In this document: one piece after another, positions 8,620 to 17,042 of the stretch
Position numbering within the stretch: the first letter of the stretch is position 1
Layout of the letters: every line of letters starts with the position of its first letter
NCBI RefSeq assembly: GCF_018617485.1
Contig: NZ_JACSKH010000001.1
Span: 1,054,001 to 1,118,000, forward strand
Origin: Exiguobacterium sp. s124
GTDB taxonomy: Bacteria; Bacillota; Bacilli; Exiguobacteriales; Exiguobacteriaceae
DNA length: 64,000 nucleotides
Reading direction: 5' to 3'
Notes under the pieces: generated by a model
Databases searched by the model: none
What the model was told of the DNA's origin: nothing
The model's input: only the letters and a program-made list of their open reading frames with translations
Translations under genes and position numbers: made by a program

Positions 8620-9379
8620 TGTCGCATTAACAATTCTCGTATCCCTTTTGCCACTCGCCGCCCTCGTCTTTTTAGGGGTCGAATCAATCGGGACGGATTG
8701 GCGGGTGCTGTTGTCGGATGAGACGTGGCGAGATAGCTTATTCACGACATTTTATGTCGTCAGTGTGTCGACAGTCCTATCGCTCATCCTCGGAACGTGG
8801 TTCGCGCGAACGGTCGTTAAAAAAGGATGGCACCTCACATCGACCATACTGAAAATCCCGATGTTCGTCCCACATATCGCCGCTGCCTATTTGTTTTGGC
8901 TATTGTTTAGCGGGTCGGGCGGTATCGGGTGGATTGAAGCGAACGAGCGGAATTATGCGACGGTCATCCTCACATACATATGGAAGGAGACACCGTTTGT
9001 TTTTCTAATGATGCTCGGAACGTATGAACAGTTGAATCGGAGTTATGTAGAGACGGCGAAGACACTCCAACTCTCACCGCTTGACCAGTTTAAGCATGGA
9101 GAGCTCCCGTTTTTGATTAAACCGTTACTCGATTCGACATGGATTCTAGTCGCCTTTATCTCGTTCGCATACGAGGTGCCGGCATTACTTGGTGTGACCT
9201 ATCCGAAACTACTTGGCGTGCTCGCATACGAACGACTGTCTACAGGACTATATTTGGAGGCGACAGAGCCATACGCGGTAGCGCTCGTGTGGACATGTCT
9301 AGTCGGAATTGGCGTATTCACGACTTACTTCTTCACCGCATCCGTTCGGAGACGGATTGAACGGGGGGTGAGACGATGA
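8606..9379 (+). CDS. ABC importer permease subunit 1 (YnjC N-terminal half-like)
   Basis: 257 residues with about six membrane spans and an EAA-type cytoplasmic loop (YVETAKTLQLSPLDQF) that contacts the ATPase. The GTG at 8606 is chosen: GAGGA lies 8 bases upstream and the gene then overlaps the binding-protein stop by 14 bases. A TTG at 8579 would make the overlap 41 bases. It ends in an ATGA overlap with the second permease. In E. coli YnjC both permease halves are one polypeptide; here they are separate genes. Confidence 0.85.
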   Translation: MLRSSVALTILVSLLPLAALVFLGVESIGTDWRVLLSDETWRDSLFTTFYVVSVSTVLSLILGTWFARTVVKKGWHLTSTILKIPMFVPHIAAAYLFWLLFSGSGGIGWIEANERNYATVILTYIWKETPFVFLMMLGTYEQLNRSYVETAKTLQLSPLDQFKHGELPFLIKPLLDSTWILVAFISFAYEVPALLGVTYPKLLGVLAYERLSTGLYLEATEPYAVALVWTCLVGIGVFTTYFFTASVRRRIERGVRR

Positions 9380-10083
9380 TTCGTCAAGTGCTCATCATCT
9401 CACTGGTCTTAATCCCATTCGTCAGTCTGTTTTTAGCGATTCCGGCGATCGAATTTGAAAACAGAGAAGCTATTTTTCATTCGATTGGACTAATCGTCCT
9501 ATTATCCGCGATCAACGTGTGGCTCGCGACGGCATTTGCCTGGTGGCTCTTATGGACAGAATCGAAATGGCGGTACATTTTGGAATGGCTTGTATTTTTA
9601 CCGTTGTTCATTCCGATGCTCGCTACATTATTTGGTCTATATCTCATCTTGGCAGAAGCTGGGCTGATTGGAACGTATATCGGCGTCTCGCTCGGCTTGC
9701 TCGTCGTGACGTTACCTTATTCGATTCGTCTTGCCTATAACGGAATGGCCGTCATCGGTCGTCCACTCTTAGAACAGGCACGATTATTGCCGATGAGACG
9801 ACGCTTCGTTTACGTGTTGTTTCCGCTCTTCTCTCGAACAATGAGAACAATCGCCCTGTTCACGACCGTCATTTTGCTAAGCCAATTTGCGCTCATCCAG
9901 CTGATTGGCGCTGGGTTGATTCCGACGGTGACGACAGAACTATATCAATCTTATGCCGGAAACAATCTGAGCCTCGCGCTCTCGAACACATGGATGCTCA
10001 TCTTTTTCCCCGTCTTGATCTACTTCCTGCTCTCAGGATGGAGTCGGTGGATGGTGCGCATGTTGAAAGGACGTCTGCAATGA
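9376..10083 (+). CDS. ABC importer permease subunit 2 (YnjC C-terminal half-like)
   Basis: 235 residues, about six membrane spans. The EAA-like loop is LLEQARLLPMRRR. The ATG at 9376 overlaps the previous stop and its own stop overlaps the ATPase start, both as ATGA. It should pair with the first permease to form the membrane channel. The ligand is unknown. Confidence 0.85.
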   Translation: MIRQVLIISLVLIPFVSLFLAIPAIEFENREAIFHSIGLIVLLSAINVWLATAFAWWLLWTESKWRYILEWLVFLPLFIPMLATLFGLYLILAEAGLIGTYIGVSLGLLVVTLPYSIRLAYNGMAVIGRPLLEQARLLPMRRRFVYVLFPLFSRTMRTIALFTTVILLSQFALIQLIGAGLIPTVTTELYQSYAGNNLSLALSNTWMLIFFPVLIYFLLSGWSRWMVRMLKGRLQ

Positions 10084-10958
10084 GTTTGAATGTAAAAGCG
10101 ATACGGAAACAATTTGGAACAAGACAAATACTAAATAGTGTCGATTTTGAGGTTCAGCCTCATGATATTCATGCGATTGTCGGGGTGAGTGGCTCAGGCA
10201 AGTCGACGATTTTACGAATTATCGCAGGGTTAGAGACGACTGATGGGGGAGACGTATTGTGGAATAATAAATCTTTGCTTAATATCCCGGCACACAAGCG
10301 ACGCGTGACGATGCTATCGCAGTCTGCTTTGTTGTTTCCTCATCTGACGGTAGGAGAAAATGTCACGCTCGCGACACGTAGCCGTTCACGTAAACAAGCG
10401 GAAGAGTGGTTACAAGTCGTTCGCCTTGGTGACCGTTACGATGCCGAGATACACGAACTGTCTGGTGGCGAGCAGCAACGCGTCAGTCTCGCGCGAGCGC
10501 TAGCGGCAGAACCAGAACTTCTTTTACTGGATGAACCGTTCACAAACTTAGACCCAAAATTAAAAGTCGACCTGCAGCGCTTTATTCGTGATTTAGTGAA
10601 AGAACTCAAACTCACAGCGATTCTTGTCACCCATGACCGGGAAGAGGCGATGCTCATGGCAGACCGAGTGACGTTACTCGAATCAGGCGAAGTGACGAGG
10701 ACAGGAACAGTCGAGCAATTATACGACACCGCACCTGGCTTCGGAGATTTTGTGATGCTTGAGGGCGAACTGCGTCCGTTGGCTGAAGTCGAAGTATCTG
10801 AAACGGCCGGTGAACCGGTGCAACTGATGAAAAAAATTTATCGGTTCGGTCAGTGCTTCGGCGAATATCATTTTGAGGATGGACGGTCGGTCATGTTATC
10901 GACGGAAGAATCGTTCCAAATCGGAATGATGTATCGAATCAAACGAAAGGAGGGATAA
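10080..10958 (+). CDS. ynjD: ABC importer ATP-binding subunit, YnjD-like
   Basis: 292 residues. Walker A is GVSGSGKST (about 35-43), the signature LSGGEQQRVSLARAL, Walker B LLLLDEPF and switch histidine ILVTHD. About 80 residues follow the nucleotide-binding domain, so there is a short regulatory tail. The class is that of spermidine/iron/thiamine-type importers. The ATG at 10080 overlaps the permease stop as ATGA; an in-frame start at 9990 lies deep in the permease gene and is rejected. The next gene starts one base after the stop. Confidence 0.9.
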   Translation: MSLNVKAIRKQFGTRQILNSVDFEVQPHDIHAIVGVSGSGKSTILRIIAGLETTDGGDVLWNNKSLLNIPAHKRRVTMLSQSALLFPHLTVGENVTLATRSRSRKQAEEWLQVVRLGDRYDAEIHELSGGEQQRVSLARALAAEPELLLLDEPFTNLDPKLKVDLQRFIRDLVKELKLTAILVTHDREEAMLMADRVTLLESGEVTRTGTVEQLYDTAPGFGDFVMLEGELRPLAEVEVSETAGEPVQLMKKIYRFGQCFGEYHFEDGRSVMLSTEESFQIGMMYRIKRKEG

Positions 10959-10959
10959 T

Positions 10960-11541
10960 ATGCTCGATACGTACGGAAGTCGTTACGTACAACCTGTCAT
11001 AGAACGAGGCGCGGATCGACTGCTCAAGTGGAACTTCACACCGAATGAAGTGACGATCCTTGGTGGAATAATAGGAGTCTCAACAGGAATCTTTATTTAT
11101 AATGACATGCACTGGACTGCCGTCATCTTATTGTGGCTCTCTGGTTTGTTTGATGTATTAGACGGGACGATGGCCCGAAAATCTAAAACGAGTGGTTTTG
11201 GAACGGTACTCGACCTCGTGTTAGACCGGTTTGTCGAACTATCGGTCGTGATTGCCCTCGCACTTCGTTACCCGGAATATATGCCAATCTTTCTAATCTT
11301 GATTGCCTCGTTCGTCATTGCGATGACACTATTTTTAGCTGTCGGGGCAAGTAGTTCAAGGAAATCGGAAAAGACATTTTATTATCAACCAGGAATCATC
11401 GAACGAACAGAATGTTTCATCTTATTCACATTGATGATTCTCTTCCCGAACTGGGTTGGTGGAATCGCACTCATCTTTTTGTTGCTTGAAGTGATGACGA
11501 TTACACAACGTTTCATTGAGGCGCGGAGGATTTTGCGATGA
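10960..11541 (+). CDS. ynjF: CDP-alcohol phosphatidyltransferase family membrane enzyme, YnjF-like
   Basis: 193 residues, about six membrane spans. The family motif DxxDGxxAR...GxxxDxxxD is intact, with D65, D68, D85 and D89. Such enzymes transfer a phosphatidyl group from a CDP-linked lipid to an alcohol. The acceptor alcohol here is unknown; this is not the cell's PgsA, which is at 35804. E. coli has a homologous gene, ynjF, in the ynjBCD neighbourhood, so the link between this transporter and a lipid enzyme is conserved. It starts one base after the ATPase stop behind GGAGGG and overlaps the following gene by 4 bases. Confidence 0.85.
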   Translation: MLDTYGSRYVQPVIERGADRLLKWNFTPNEVTILGGIIGVSTGIFIYNDMHWTAVILLWLSGLFDVLDGTMARKSKTSGFGTVLDLVLDRFVELSVVIALALRYPEYMPIFLILIASFVIAMTLFLAVGASSSRKSEKTFYYQPGIIERTECFILFTLMILFPNWVGGIALIFLLLEVMTITQRFIEARRILR

Positions 11542-12464
11542 AACCAACATTAGTGTTGGCAGGACTTGGTCACGGTCAACTTGAGATTCTTGATCGTTTA
11601 GATGAGATTCAAGAGCACTACGAAGTTCGATTCATCGGAGGAAGACAGACGGTGTATACTGGTGCGTTTCCACAAGTCATTGCGAAACTGATGCCGACCG
11701 CCACTGTGAGGCCACCTCAACTTGAACCGGTCGCAAAACGGGTCATCTCGATTGATCCTCACGAGCAGACCGTACAAACGGAAAAGGGGTCGATTCTCTA
11801 CGATCAACTCGTGCTCGCGACGGGTGCAAAAAGCAGGGGAATTGGGACACCACTTAAACCGATGACACAAGCTCTACTCGAACAGATCGATTTGAGTCAG
11901 GAAGTGATAATCGTCGGTGGGGGGAAGGCTGGGGTGGAATTGGCGTTCACTTGCGCTCGGACGAAGAACGTGACGCTATATGCAAAACGGATCTTGCCAG
12001 AGGCGCCGGCTCACACTAGAAAACAAATCGAACGTCTTTTAGTGAAGTCAGGCATCATGGTCGTGAAACAACAGATTCAAAGTGACGAATCAGAAGGACT
12101 ATTACTAGATGCGACTGGCGTTGTTCCCGTTGAATGGTGGGCTGAGTCCGGACTCGCTAAACCAGACAGGTTCATCGAGACGGATGCATATTTGCGCCAT
12201 GACCAGTTCAGAACGATTTATGTGACCGGAGACATGGCATCTGATTTGAATGGGGGTGTCGATGCTGTCAGGTCGGGGCGTTATGTCGCCAAGCGGTTAC
12301 TCGGTGAAACGACCCGACCTTTTCGGAAGCGTCAATCGATGAATATTTTATTGACGACATCAGGACATGCATTGTTGACATTCGGACGATTCACGTGGCA
12401 TGGACGACTTCCATATTATTTGAAGCGATTCATCGACTCGCGATATGTACGTCATTATAATTAG
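11538..12464 (+). CDS. FAD/NAD(P)-dependent oxidoreductase resembling the N-terminal domain of SelD fusions
   Basis: 308 residues. An N-terminal dinucleotide-binding segment (VLAGLGHGQ), a second nucleotide motif in the middle (VIIVGGGKAGVELA) and a late FAD-contact TGDMAS define a pyridine nucleotide-disulfide oxidoreductase fold similar to type II NADH dehydrogenases. The N-terminus and the C-terminal end (ALLTFGRFTWHGRLPYY) resemble the family that elsewhere is fused to selenide, water dikinase. No redox-active CxxC pair is seen. It is coupled (ATGA) to the phosphatidyltransferase gene and is the last gene of the operon. Electron donor and acceptor are unknown. Confidence 0.78.
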   Translation: MKPTLVLAGLGHGQLEILDRLDEIQEHYEVRFIGGRQTVYTGAFPQVIAKLMPTATVRPPQLEPVAKRVISIDPHEQTVQTEKGSILYDQLVLATGAKSRGIGTPLKPMTQALLEQIDLSQEVIIVGGGKAGVELAFTCARTKNVTLYAKRILPEAPAHTRKQIERLLVKSGIMVVKQQIQSDESEGLLLDATGVVPVEWWAESGLAKPDRFIETDAYLRHDQFRTIYVTGDMASDLNGGVDAVRSGRYVAKRLLGETTRPFRKRQSMNILLTTSGHALLTFGRFTWHGRLPYYLKRFIDSRYVRHYN

Positions 12465-12480
12465 TGGATGGTGAGATGTT

Positions 12481-12840
12481 TCATTCACTCGGCAAATAAC
12501 CGATCACTTCGTTTGATTCAGGATCGACGAGCACGTGTGGAATTTCAATCGTGCGCTGCGAATCAGTTGGAAATGTGATGAGCCAAGCGTGTGTTTCTTT
12601 AAATTGTGAGTCGAGTAGCTCATAACGATCATCGACCTTGATCGATTGAATCGTGGCTTGTTTCGAATCTTCATTTCCCGGCAGCCAGTCCATCTGCTCC
12701 AAAAATAAAACGGCACTTTTGATGGCGTCCGCTTCATCATCAGAATATGTAGATGACGAAGTCGATGGGTGCATACAACCGGTTAACATCAAAATGGTCA
12801 AACATAACCCTGTGAAAAAGCGAGTACTTGTCATATTCAT
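12481..12840 (-). CDS. Small lipoprotein of unknown function
   Basis: 119 residues. A clear lipoprotein signal ends in the lipobox LTGC (cysteine at 22), so the mature protein of about 98 residues is attached to the outer face of the membrane. The mature part starts Ser/Thr-rich and then forms a small domain with no motif I recognise. A GAGAGTGGTGA site precedes the ATG at 12840; a second ATG two codons in is also possible. It is convergent with the flavoprotein gene. Confidence 0.65.
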   Translation of the reverse strand: MNMTSTRFFTGLCLTILMLTGCMHPSTSSSTYSDDEADAIKSAVLFLEQMDWLPGNEDSKQATIQSIKVDDRYELLDSQFKETHAWLITFPTDSQRTIEIPHVLVDPESNEVIGYLPSE

Positions 12841-12899
12841 TCACCACTCTCGTTTGGATATTTCTTACAGTATAATCGAAAATGACAGATGCGTGTACA

Positions 12900-12929
12900 A
12901 AAAATCCTGCAGCCGAATGGTCTGCAGGA
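12900..12929 (-). terminator. Intrinsic terminator after the thioredoxin-like gene
   Basis: An 8-bp stem (12905-12912 with 12922-12929) followed on the minus strand by six T residues. It lies 6 bases beyond the stop codon. Confidence 0.85.
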
Positions 12930-12935
12930 ATCAGG

Positions 12936-13250
12936 TCATGCTTGAATCGTATCGAGGAATGAACGGATTTGCATCTCCGTCTTGGCGTTCGCCGAGTGGA
13001 GGTGTTCTTGTTTTACCCCGTCTTTATAATAAAGAAGTGAAGGGATGCCGCGAACTTCTTGTGCATCAGATAATTCTGGGAGTTCGTCGCGGTCGACGAC
13101 ATGCCAGTTAAACTGTGGATAGTCTTTGACGAGCTCGTCGACATACATGTCCAGACGTTTGCAGTCCGGGCACCATGATGTGGTGAAGACCACCATTCCA
13201 TGATTTTTAGTAGCTTCGTCAAATTGTTGTGATGAATGAATCGGTTGCAT
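12936..13250 (-). CDS. Thioredoxin-family protein with a WCPDC active site
   Basis: 104 residues, one thioredoxin fold. The redox motif is WCPDCKR rather than the classic WCGPC, as in small YtpP/YdbP-like proteins of Bacillales. The cis-proline region GIPSLLYYKDG is present. It probably reduces disulfides or supports a peroxidase in the cytoplasm; no signal peptide is visible. The ATG at 13250 is chosen because AAAGGAG lies 8 bases upstream; an in-frame TTG at 13256 is too close to that site. Confidence 0.85.
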   Translation of the reverse strand: MQPIHSSQQFDEATKNHGMVVFTTSWCPDCKRLDMYVDELVKDYPQFNWHVVDRDELPELSDAQEVRGIPSLLYYKDGVKQEHLHSANAKTEMQIRSFLDTIQA

Positions 13251-13379
13251 AGACAACTCTCCTTTCTTCTATCTATTTTGTCGGGTTTTAAACGAGTCGT
13301 CAACAGATTGGCATTCTCGAATCCATAGAAGAATGTGATACACTTATAAAAATAGCATGATAAGGAAAAGGTGATGGAT

Positions 13380-13922
13380 ATGGCGTTACGTCACGCATTG
13401 CTCGGGTTATTGACCCATCAGCCTGCGACCGGGTACGCCCTGAACGCGACGTTCAAGGCGCAGATGATTCATTTTTGGAACGCACATCATACACAGATTT
13501 ATCGGGAACTGTTAAAGATGGAAGAAGATGCACTTGTCTCAGCGGAGCATATTTCGCAACAGGAGTTGCCAGATAAGAAAATATATTCGATCACGGATCA
13601 AGGACGTGAAGAGTTGATCAATTGGCTTCGGCAACCGACATCGTTTCAACCAAAAATGAAAGATGAGAATCTGTTGCGAGTCAGTTTGCTTCAATTGTTA
13701 CCGGTCGAAGAAGCGGTTCGATATATCGAAGAGACAAAAGCCCATCACGAACAAGTCGCTCAACAAATTCGGATGTTTCAGGAAGAACATCAATCCGATG
13801 AAGATACGCTCGGCTATTTGTTAACGAGTGAATATGCGATTCGGATGATGGAAAACTATGCCGGATGGGCAGACTGGGCGATTGAACAGATTAAAGCGCG
13901 TAATGAAAAACACGTGACCTGA
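13380..13922 (+). CDS. PadR-family transcriptional regulator
   Basis: 180 residues. An N-terminal winged helix (about 1-80) begins LRHALLGLLTHQPATGYAL and contains the PadR pattern of a helix then a basic wing (KKIYSITDQGREEL). A C-terminal helical dimerisation domain follows, so it is the longer Vir/PadR_C type. PadR proteins usually repress efflux pumps or phenolic acid enzymes and are released by a small ligand. No target gene is adjacent. ATG codons occur at 13374 and 13380 and a GTG at 13371; 13380 best fits AAGGTGAT and the family's usual start. Confidence 0.85.
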   Translation: MALRHALLGLLTHQPATGYALNATFKAQMIHFWNAHHTQIYRELLKMEEDALVSAEHISQQELPDKKIYSITDQGREELINWLRQPTSFQPKMKDENLLRVSLLQLLPVEEAVRYIEETKAHHEQVAQQIRMFQEEHQSDEDTLGYLLTSEYAIRMMENYAGWADWAIEQIKARNEKHVT

Positions 13923-13943
13923 ACAGATCAGGTCACGTGTTTT
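13907..13943. terminator. Bidirectional terminator containing both stop codons
   Basis: A perfect 16-bp stem (13907-13922 with 13928-13943) with a 5-base loop. The PadR stop (13920-13922) and the convergent aldo/keto reductase stop (13928-13930) both lie in the stem. Confidence 0.85.
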
Positions 13944-14758
13944 GTATAAGGATGAATCGGTAGACGGGCGAGTAGTCGGTCTAGCACTTCTTCATCGACT
14001 TCAGTCTCGAATGCACGAATCGTCTCCTTCAACTGCTTGACTGAAGAGGCACCGGGCAAGACGACGTCACAGAAGCGTTTCGCGGCTGCGAGTGCATACG
14101 CCTGAATCGGTTTAGGCATCATCGCCAATTCACTTGCAAGTTCCTCTTTTCGCCACGCCTCGAATCCTTTATCGCCTAGACGTGTCTCCCATTCATCTGT
14201 CAAGAGTCCTTTGGCAAGAACACCACGTCCAACGATAGGAATCGACGTCTCAAGCGTTTCTGGTCGTCGGTCAAGAACTGAATATGGCGTCATGAGCACA
14301 TCGAGAGCACCGGACTCGACCCAATAGTTGATGACATTCGGTCGAATCGATGAGAGTCCGATTTGTCGGATGAGACCATCGTGCTTTTGTTTTTGTGCCC
14401 ATTCAATCGTTGCGTCGAGGTCATCCTCAAGCGTACCGCCGTGAATATAGTATAAATCGAGGTAATCTGTTTGCAATCGTTCGAGCGATCCGTGTAACGC
14501 TTCCTCTAAGTAGGATGGATTAGGATTCCAGCGCATGCCGTCCTCGGTCAGTTCGTTTCCGCCTTTACTCGCTAAAAAAAGGTGTTTTCGTTCCTGACCT
14601 AATGTTTCCCCGATCACGCGCTCGACAGCTTGTCGTGCATAGACATCTGCTGTATCGATATGGCGAATGCCGGACTGAATCGCAGTCTCCAGAATTTTCT
14701 TCGCCTCAGTCTCTCCATGCTTCAAAATCGTCATCGTTCCGAGTCCGAGTTCACTCAT
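13928..14758 (-). CDS. yqkF: Aldo/keto reductase, YqkF-like
   Basis: 276 residues, TIM-barrel aldo/keto reductase. The catalytic Asp and Tyr lie in HIDTADVYA, a lysine in ASKGG, and the later DLYYIHGG strand carries the histidine. It reduces aldehydes or ketones with NADPH; the natural substrate is unknown. In B. subtilis yqkF is also next to nudF. The ATG at 14758 is chosen because AAGGAGGAAT precedes it; a longer frame to 14947 would overlap nudF and adds an unrelated tail. It is divergent from nudF with about 70 bases between starts. Confidence 0.87.
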   Translation of the reverse strand: MSELGLGTMTILKHGETEAKKILETAIQSGIRHIDTADVYARQAVERVIGETLGQERKHLFLASKGGNELTEDGMRWNPNPSYLEEALHGSLERLQTDYLDLYYIHGGTLEDDLDATIEWAQKQKHDGLIRQIGLSSIRPNVINYWVESGALDVLMTPYSVLDRRPETLETSIPIVGRGVLAKGLLTDEWETRLGDKGFEAWRKEELASELAMMPKPIQAYALAAAKRFCDVVLPGASSVKQLKETIRAFETEVDEEVLDRLLARLPIHPYTKHVT

Positions 14759-14830
14759 ATGGATTCCTCCTTGTTCGAAATGTTGGTTTGACTCATAATC
14801 AGAGTATATCGAAAAGTGAGGAGTAATCAT

Positions 14831-15361
14831 ATGGAAGAAAAAACGATTGAGCGGGAAGTCATCTATCAAGGTAAGATTTTCGATGTGGAAAAGCACGTCG
14901 TCTCCCTTCCGAATGGAAACACGTCTGTGCGTGAACTCGTCTATCACAATGGGGCCGTCGCCGTGCTCGTCATCGATGAATCGGACAACATCGTCATGGT
15001 GGAGCAGTATCGTAAGGCGTTCGAGTCGATGTCACTTGAAATCCCTGCCGGAAAACTCGAAAAGGGAGAAGATCCGGTGGCGAGTGCCGAACGTGAATTA
15101 GCAGAAGAGACCGGATATTCGGCAGAGTCGCTTGAAAAAATCTTTTCTTTCTATGGGGCACCAGGTTTTTGCAGTGAACGCGTCGATGTCTTTGTCGCAA
15201 AGGGATTATCAGCTGGCGAGATGAATTTAGATGAAGATGAATTTTTAAATGTGAAACGTTATAGCTTTGATGAGGTCGTCGATTTGCTAGACAGAGGGAT
15301 CATCACTGATGCGAAGACAATCATGGCGATTCAATGGTGGCAATTGTCCAGATTAAAATAA
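14831..15361 (+). CDS. nudF: ADP-ribose pyrophosphatase (Nudix hydrolase)
   Basis: 176 residues. The Nudix box runs from G74 to about 96 with the core RELAEETGY, and a conserved proline-rich tract (YGAPGFCSER) lies about 16 residues beyond it, as expected for ADP-ribose hydrolases. It splits ADP-ribose to AMP and ribose 5-phosphate in the cytoplasm. GTGAGGAG precedes the ATG at 14831. The next gene is fur, the same neighbourhood as in B. subtilis. Confidence 0.92.
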   Translation: MEEKTIEREVIYQGKIFDVEKHVVSLPNGNTSVRELVYHNGAVAVLVIDESDNIVMVEQYRKAFESMSLEIPAGKLEKGEDPVASAERELAEETGYSAESLEKIFSFYGAPGFCSERVDVFVAKGLSAGEMNLDEDEFLNVKRYSFDEVVDLLDRGIITDAKTIMAIQWWQLSRLK

Positions 15362-15473
15362 TTCTAATCTAAATTTTTATATGGTAAACTTACATAGTAA
15401 TGATTTTAAATTGAAAATTGATTAAAACTTCGGTATGCTTTGTGTAGTGAACTATGTAAAGAGGGGGCGCCTT

Positions 15474-15953
15474 ATGGAAACGCGAATTGAACGAATTAAA
15501 CAGCAATTGAGCGCCAAAGGATATAAATTGACACCACAACGTGAATCGACGGTTCGCATCTTACTTGAGAATGAGAGTGACCATTTGAGTGCGGAGAACG
15601 TCTTTATGCTCGTCAAGAGCATCGCACCAGAAATCGGACTCGCCACAGTATATCGAACACTCGAGTTACTGACCGAGCTTGGTGTCGTGGATAAAGTCAA
15701 TTTCGGCGACGGGGTCGCACGCTTTGACTTGCGTCCGGAAGGCGCGAATCATTCGCACCACCATCTCGTCTGTGTCGAATGCGGATCGGTCGAGGAAATC
15801 ATGGAAGACTTGCTCGTCGATGTCGAGAAAAAAGTCGAGAGCAAATACGAATTTCTCATTAAAGACCATCGCTTGACGTTTCATGGCATCTGTAAAGTAT
15901 GCCAAGCAAAAGGCGTCACGCTTGAAGGTCATAAAGCAGTCATCAACGGTTAA
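15474..15953 (+). CDS. fur: Ferric uptake regulator Fur
   Basis: 159 residues. An N-terminal winged helix with the recognition helix region IGLATVYRTLELL is followed by a dimerisation domain. Metal-binding features are HSHHH (93-97), CVEC (C100, C103) and CKVC (C140, C143), the two-CxxC structural zinc site typical of Bacillus Fur and PerR. The placement between nudF and xerD matches Bacillus fur rather than perR. It represses iron-uptake genes when loaded with Fe2+. The ATG at 15474 follows GAGGGGG; an earlier ATG at 15435 lacks a site. No clear Fur box was found before it. Confidence 0.93.
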   Translation: METRIERIKQQLSAKGYKLTPQRESTVRILLENESDHLSAENVFMLVKSIAPEIGLATVYRTLELLTELGVVDKVNFGDGVARFDLRPEGANHSHHHLVCVECGSVEEIMEDLLVDVEKKVESKYEFLIKDHRLTFHGICKVCQAKGVTLEGHKAVING

Positions 15954-15964
15954 TCTTACATGCA

Positions 15965-15991
15965 AACCATCCTTGAATGAGGATGGTTTTT
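15965..15991 (+). terminator. Intrinsic terminator after fur
   Basis: A 9-bp stem (15965-15973 with 15980-15988), 6-base loop and a T run. Confidence 0.88.
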
Positions 15992-16131
15992 TGTTGTACT
16001 CATAAGAAAAAATAGTCACTGTTATTTTGTCACAAAAAAGTGATTAAAAAATGAGGTCAGACATCTTCACAACAGTTTACATAAGTGATATGCTGTAAGC
16101 GTATTCAGGTGAAACGAGGAAGGAGGAGGGT

Positions 16132-17019
16132 ATGATGCGTTCGCATATCGAGTCATTTCTTCAGTACATGACGGTTGAAAAGCGGATGTCCGCAAACACG
16201 AGACAGGCGTATGCGAGCGATTTGACGCAGTACGCATCGACCTTGACCCAGTTGGGGGTGGAAGATTGGAACGATGTGACGCGTTCCCATATCGTCAAAC
16301 ATATCGAAGAACTGTCACAGGCTGGTCGTGCCTCGTCGTCGTTAAGACGGGCCGTCAGTTCAATCCGGATGTTCCATCATCATCTAAAAATGACTGGGGT
16401 CACAACGACCGATCCATCTCTTTATCTAGAGTCGCCAAAAGCAGAGAAACACCTTCCCGATACTTGGTCGCAAGGGGAAGTAGAACGTCTCTTGGATAGT
16501 GTACCGACATCCGATCCGCTCTCGCTTCGAGACCGGGCGATGCTCGAGCTACTTTATGGTACAGGAATGCGGGTCAGTGAACTTTTAGGTCTTGATTTGG
16601 ATGATTTGCAGTTCGAATTGGGGTATCTACAATGTGAAGGGAAAGGCGAGCGCGCTCGAATCATTCCGGTCTCGTCCGTCGCGCAAGGGTTTGTCGAGCG
16701 ATATATTCAACAAGCTCGTAACGGTCTTGGCGGCAGAGAAACCGAAGCGCTCTTTTTAAATGGCAGAGGAGGACGGCTCAGTCGTCAAGGATTTTGGAAG
16801 ATGATCAAACGACGTGCCAAGCTTGCTGGAATCGACAAGGAGATCACACCTCACGTACTCCGTCATTCCTTTGCGACACACTTACTCGAGAACGGTGCGG
16901 ACTTACGTGCCATTCAACAGATGCTCGGTCATGCGGATTTAGCGACGACGCAAGTGTACACACACGTCAATAAATCGCGGTTACATGATGTGTATCGCAA
17001 GCATCACCCTCGTGCTTAG
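16132..17019 (+). CDS. xerD: Site-specific tyrosine recombinase XerD
   Basis: 295 residues. An N-terminal SAM-like DNA-binding domain (1-100) and a catalytic domain with all six residues: R147, K171, H241, R244, H267 and Y276. With XerC it resolves chromosome dimers at dif. The position between fur and deoB is that of B. subtilis ripX/xerD. GGAGGAGGG precedes two adjacent ATG codons. The gap to deoB is only 23 bases with no terminator, so it probably begins the nucleoside-salvage transcript. Confidence 0.95.
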   Translation: MMRSHIESFLQYMTVEKRMSANTRQAYASDLTQYASTLTQLGVEDWNDVTRSHIVKHIEELSQAGRASSSLRRAVSSIRMFHHHLKMTGVTTTDPSLYLESPKAEKHLPDTWSQGEVERLLDSVPTSDPLSLRDRAMLELLYGTGMRVSELLGLDLDDLQFELGYLQCEGKGERARIIPVSSVAQGFVERYIQQARNGLGGRETEALFLNGRGGRLSRQGFWKMIKRRAKLAGIDKEITPHVLRHSFATHLLENGADLRAIQQMLGHADLATTQVYTHVNKSRLHDVYRKHHPRA

Positions 17020-17042
17020 ACACCGAAAAGGAGGAATTTTTT

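Noticed and set aside
9990-10079. Earlier start of the importer ATPase
   Set aside because: It lies inside the permease gene and precedes the normal ATPase N-terminus by 30 unconserved residues.
14759-14947. N-terminal extension of the aldo/keto reductase
   Set aside because: It would overlap the nudF start, has no ribosome site and adds an unrelated tail; the ATG at 14758 has AAGGAGG.
15362-15473. Fur or PerR box upstream of fur
   Set aside because: The A/T-rich stretch has TAATGATT-like pieces, but no inverted repeat close to either consensus.
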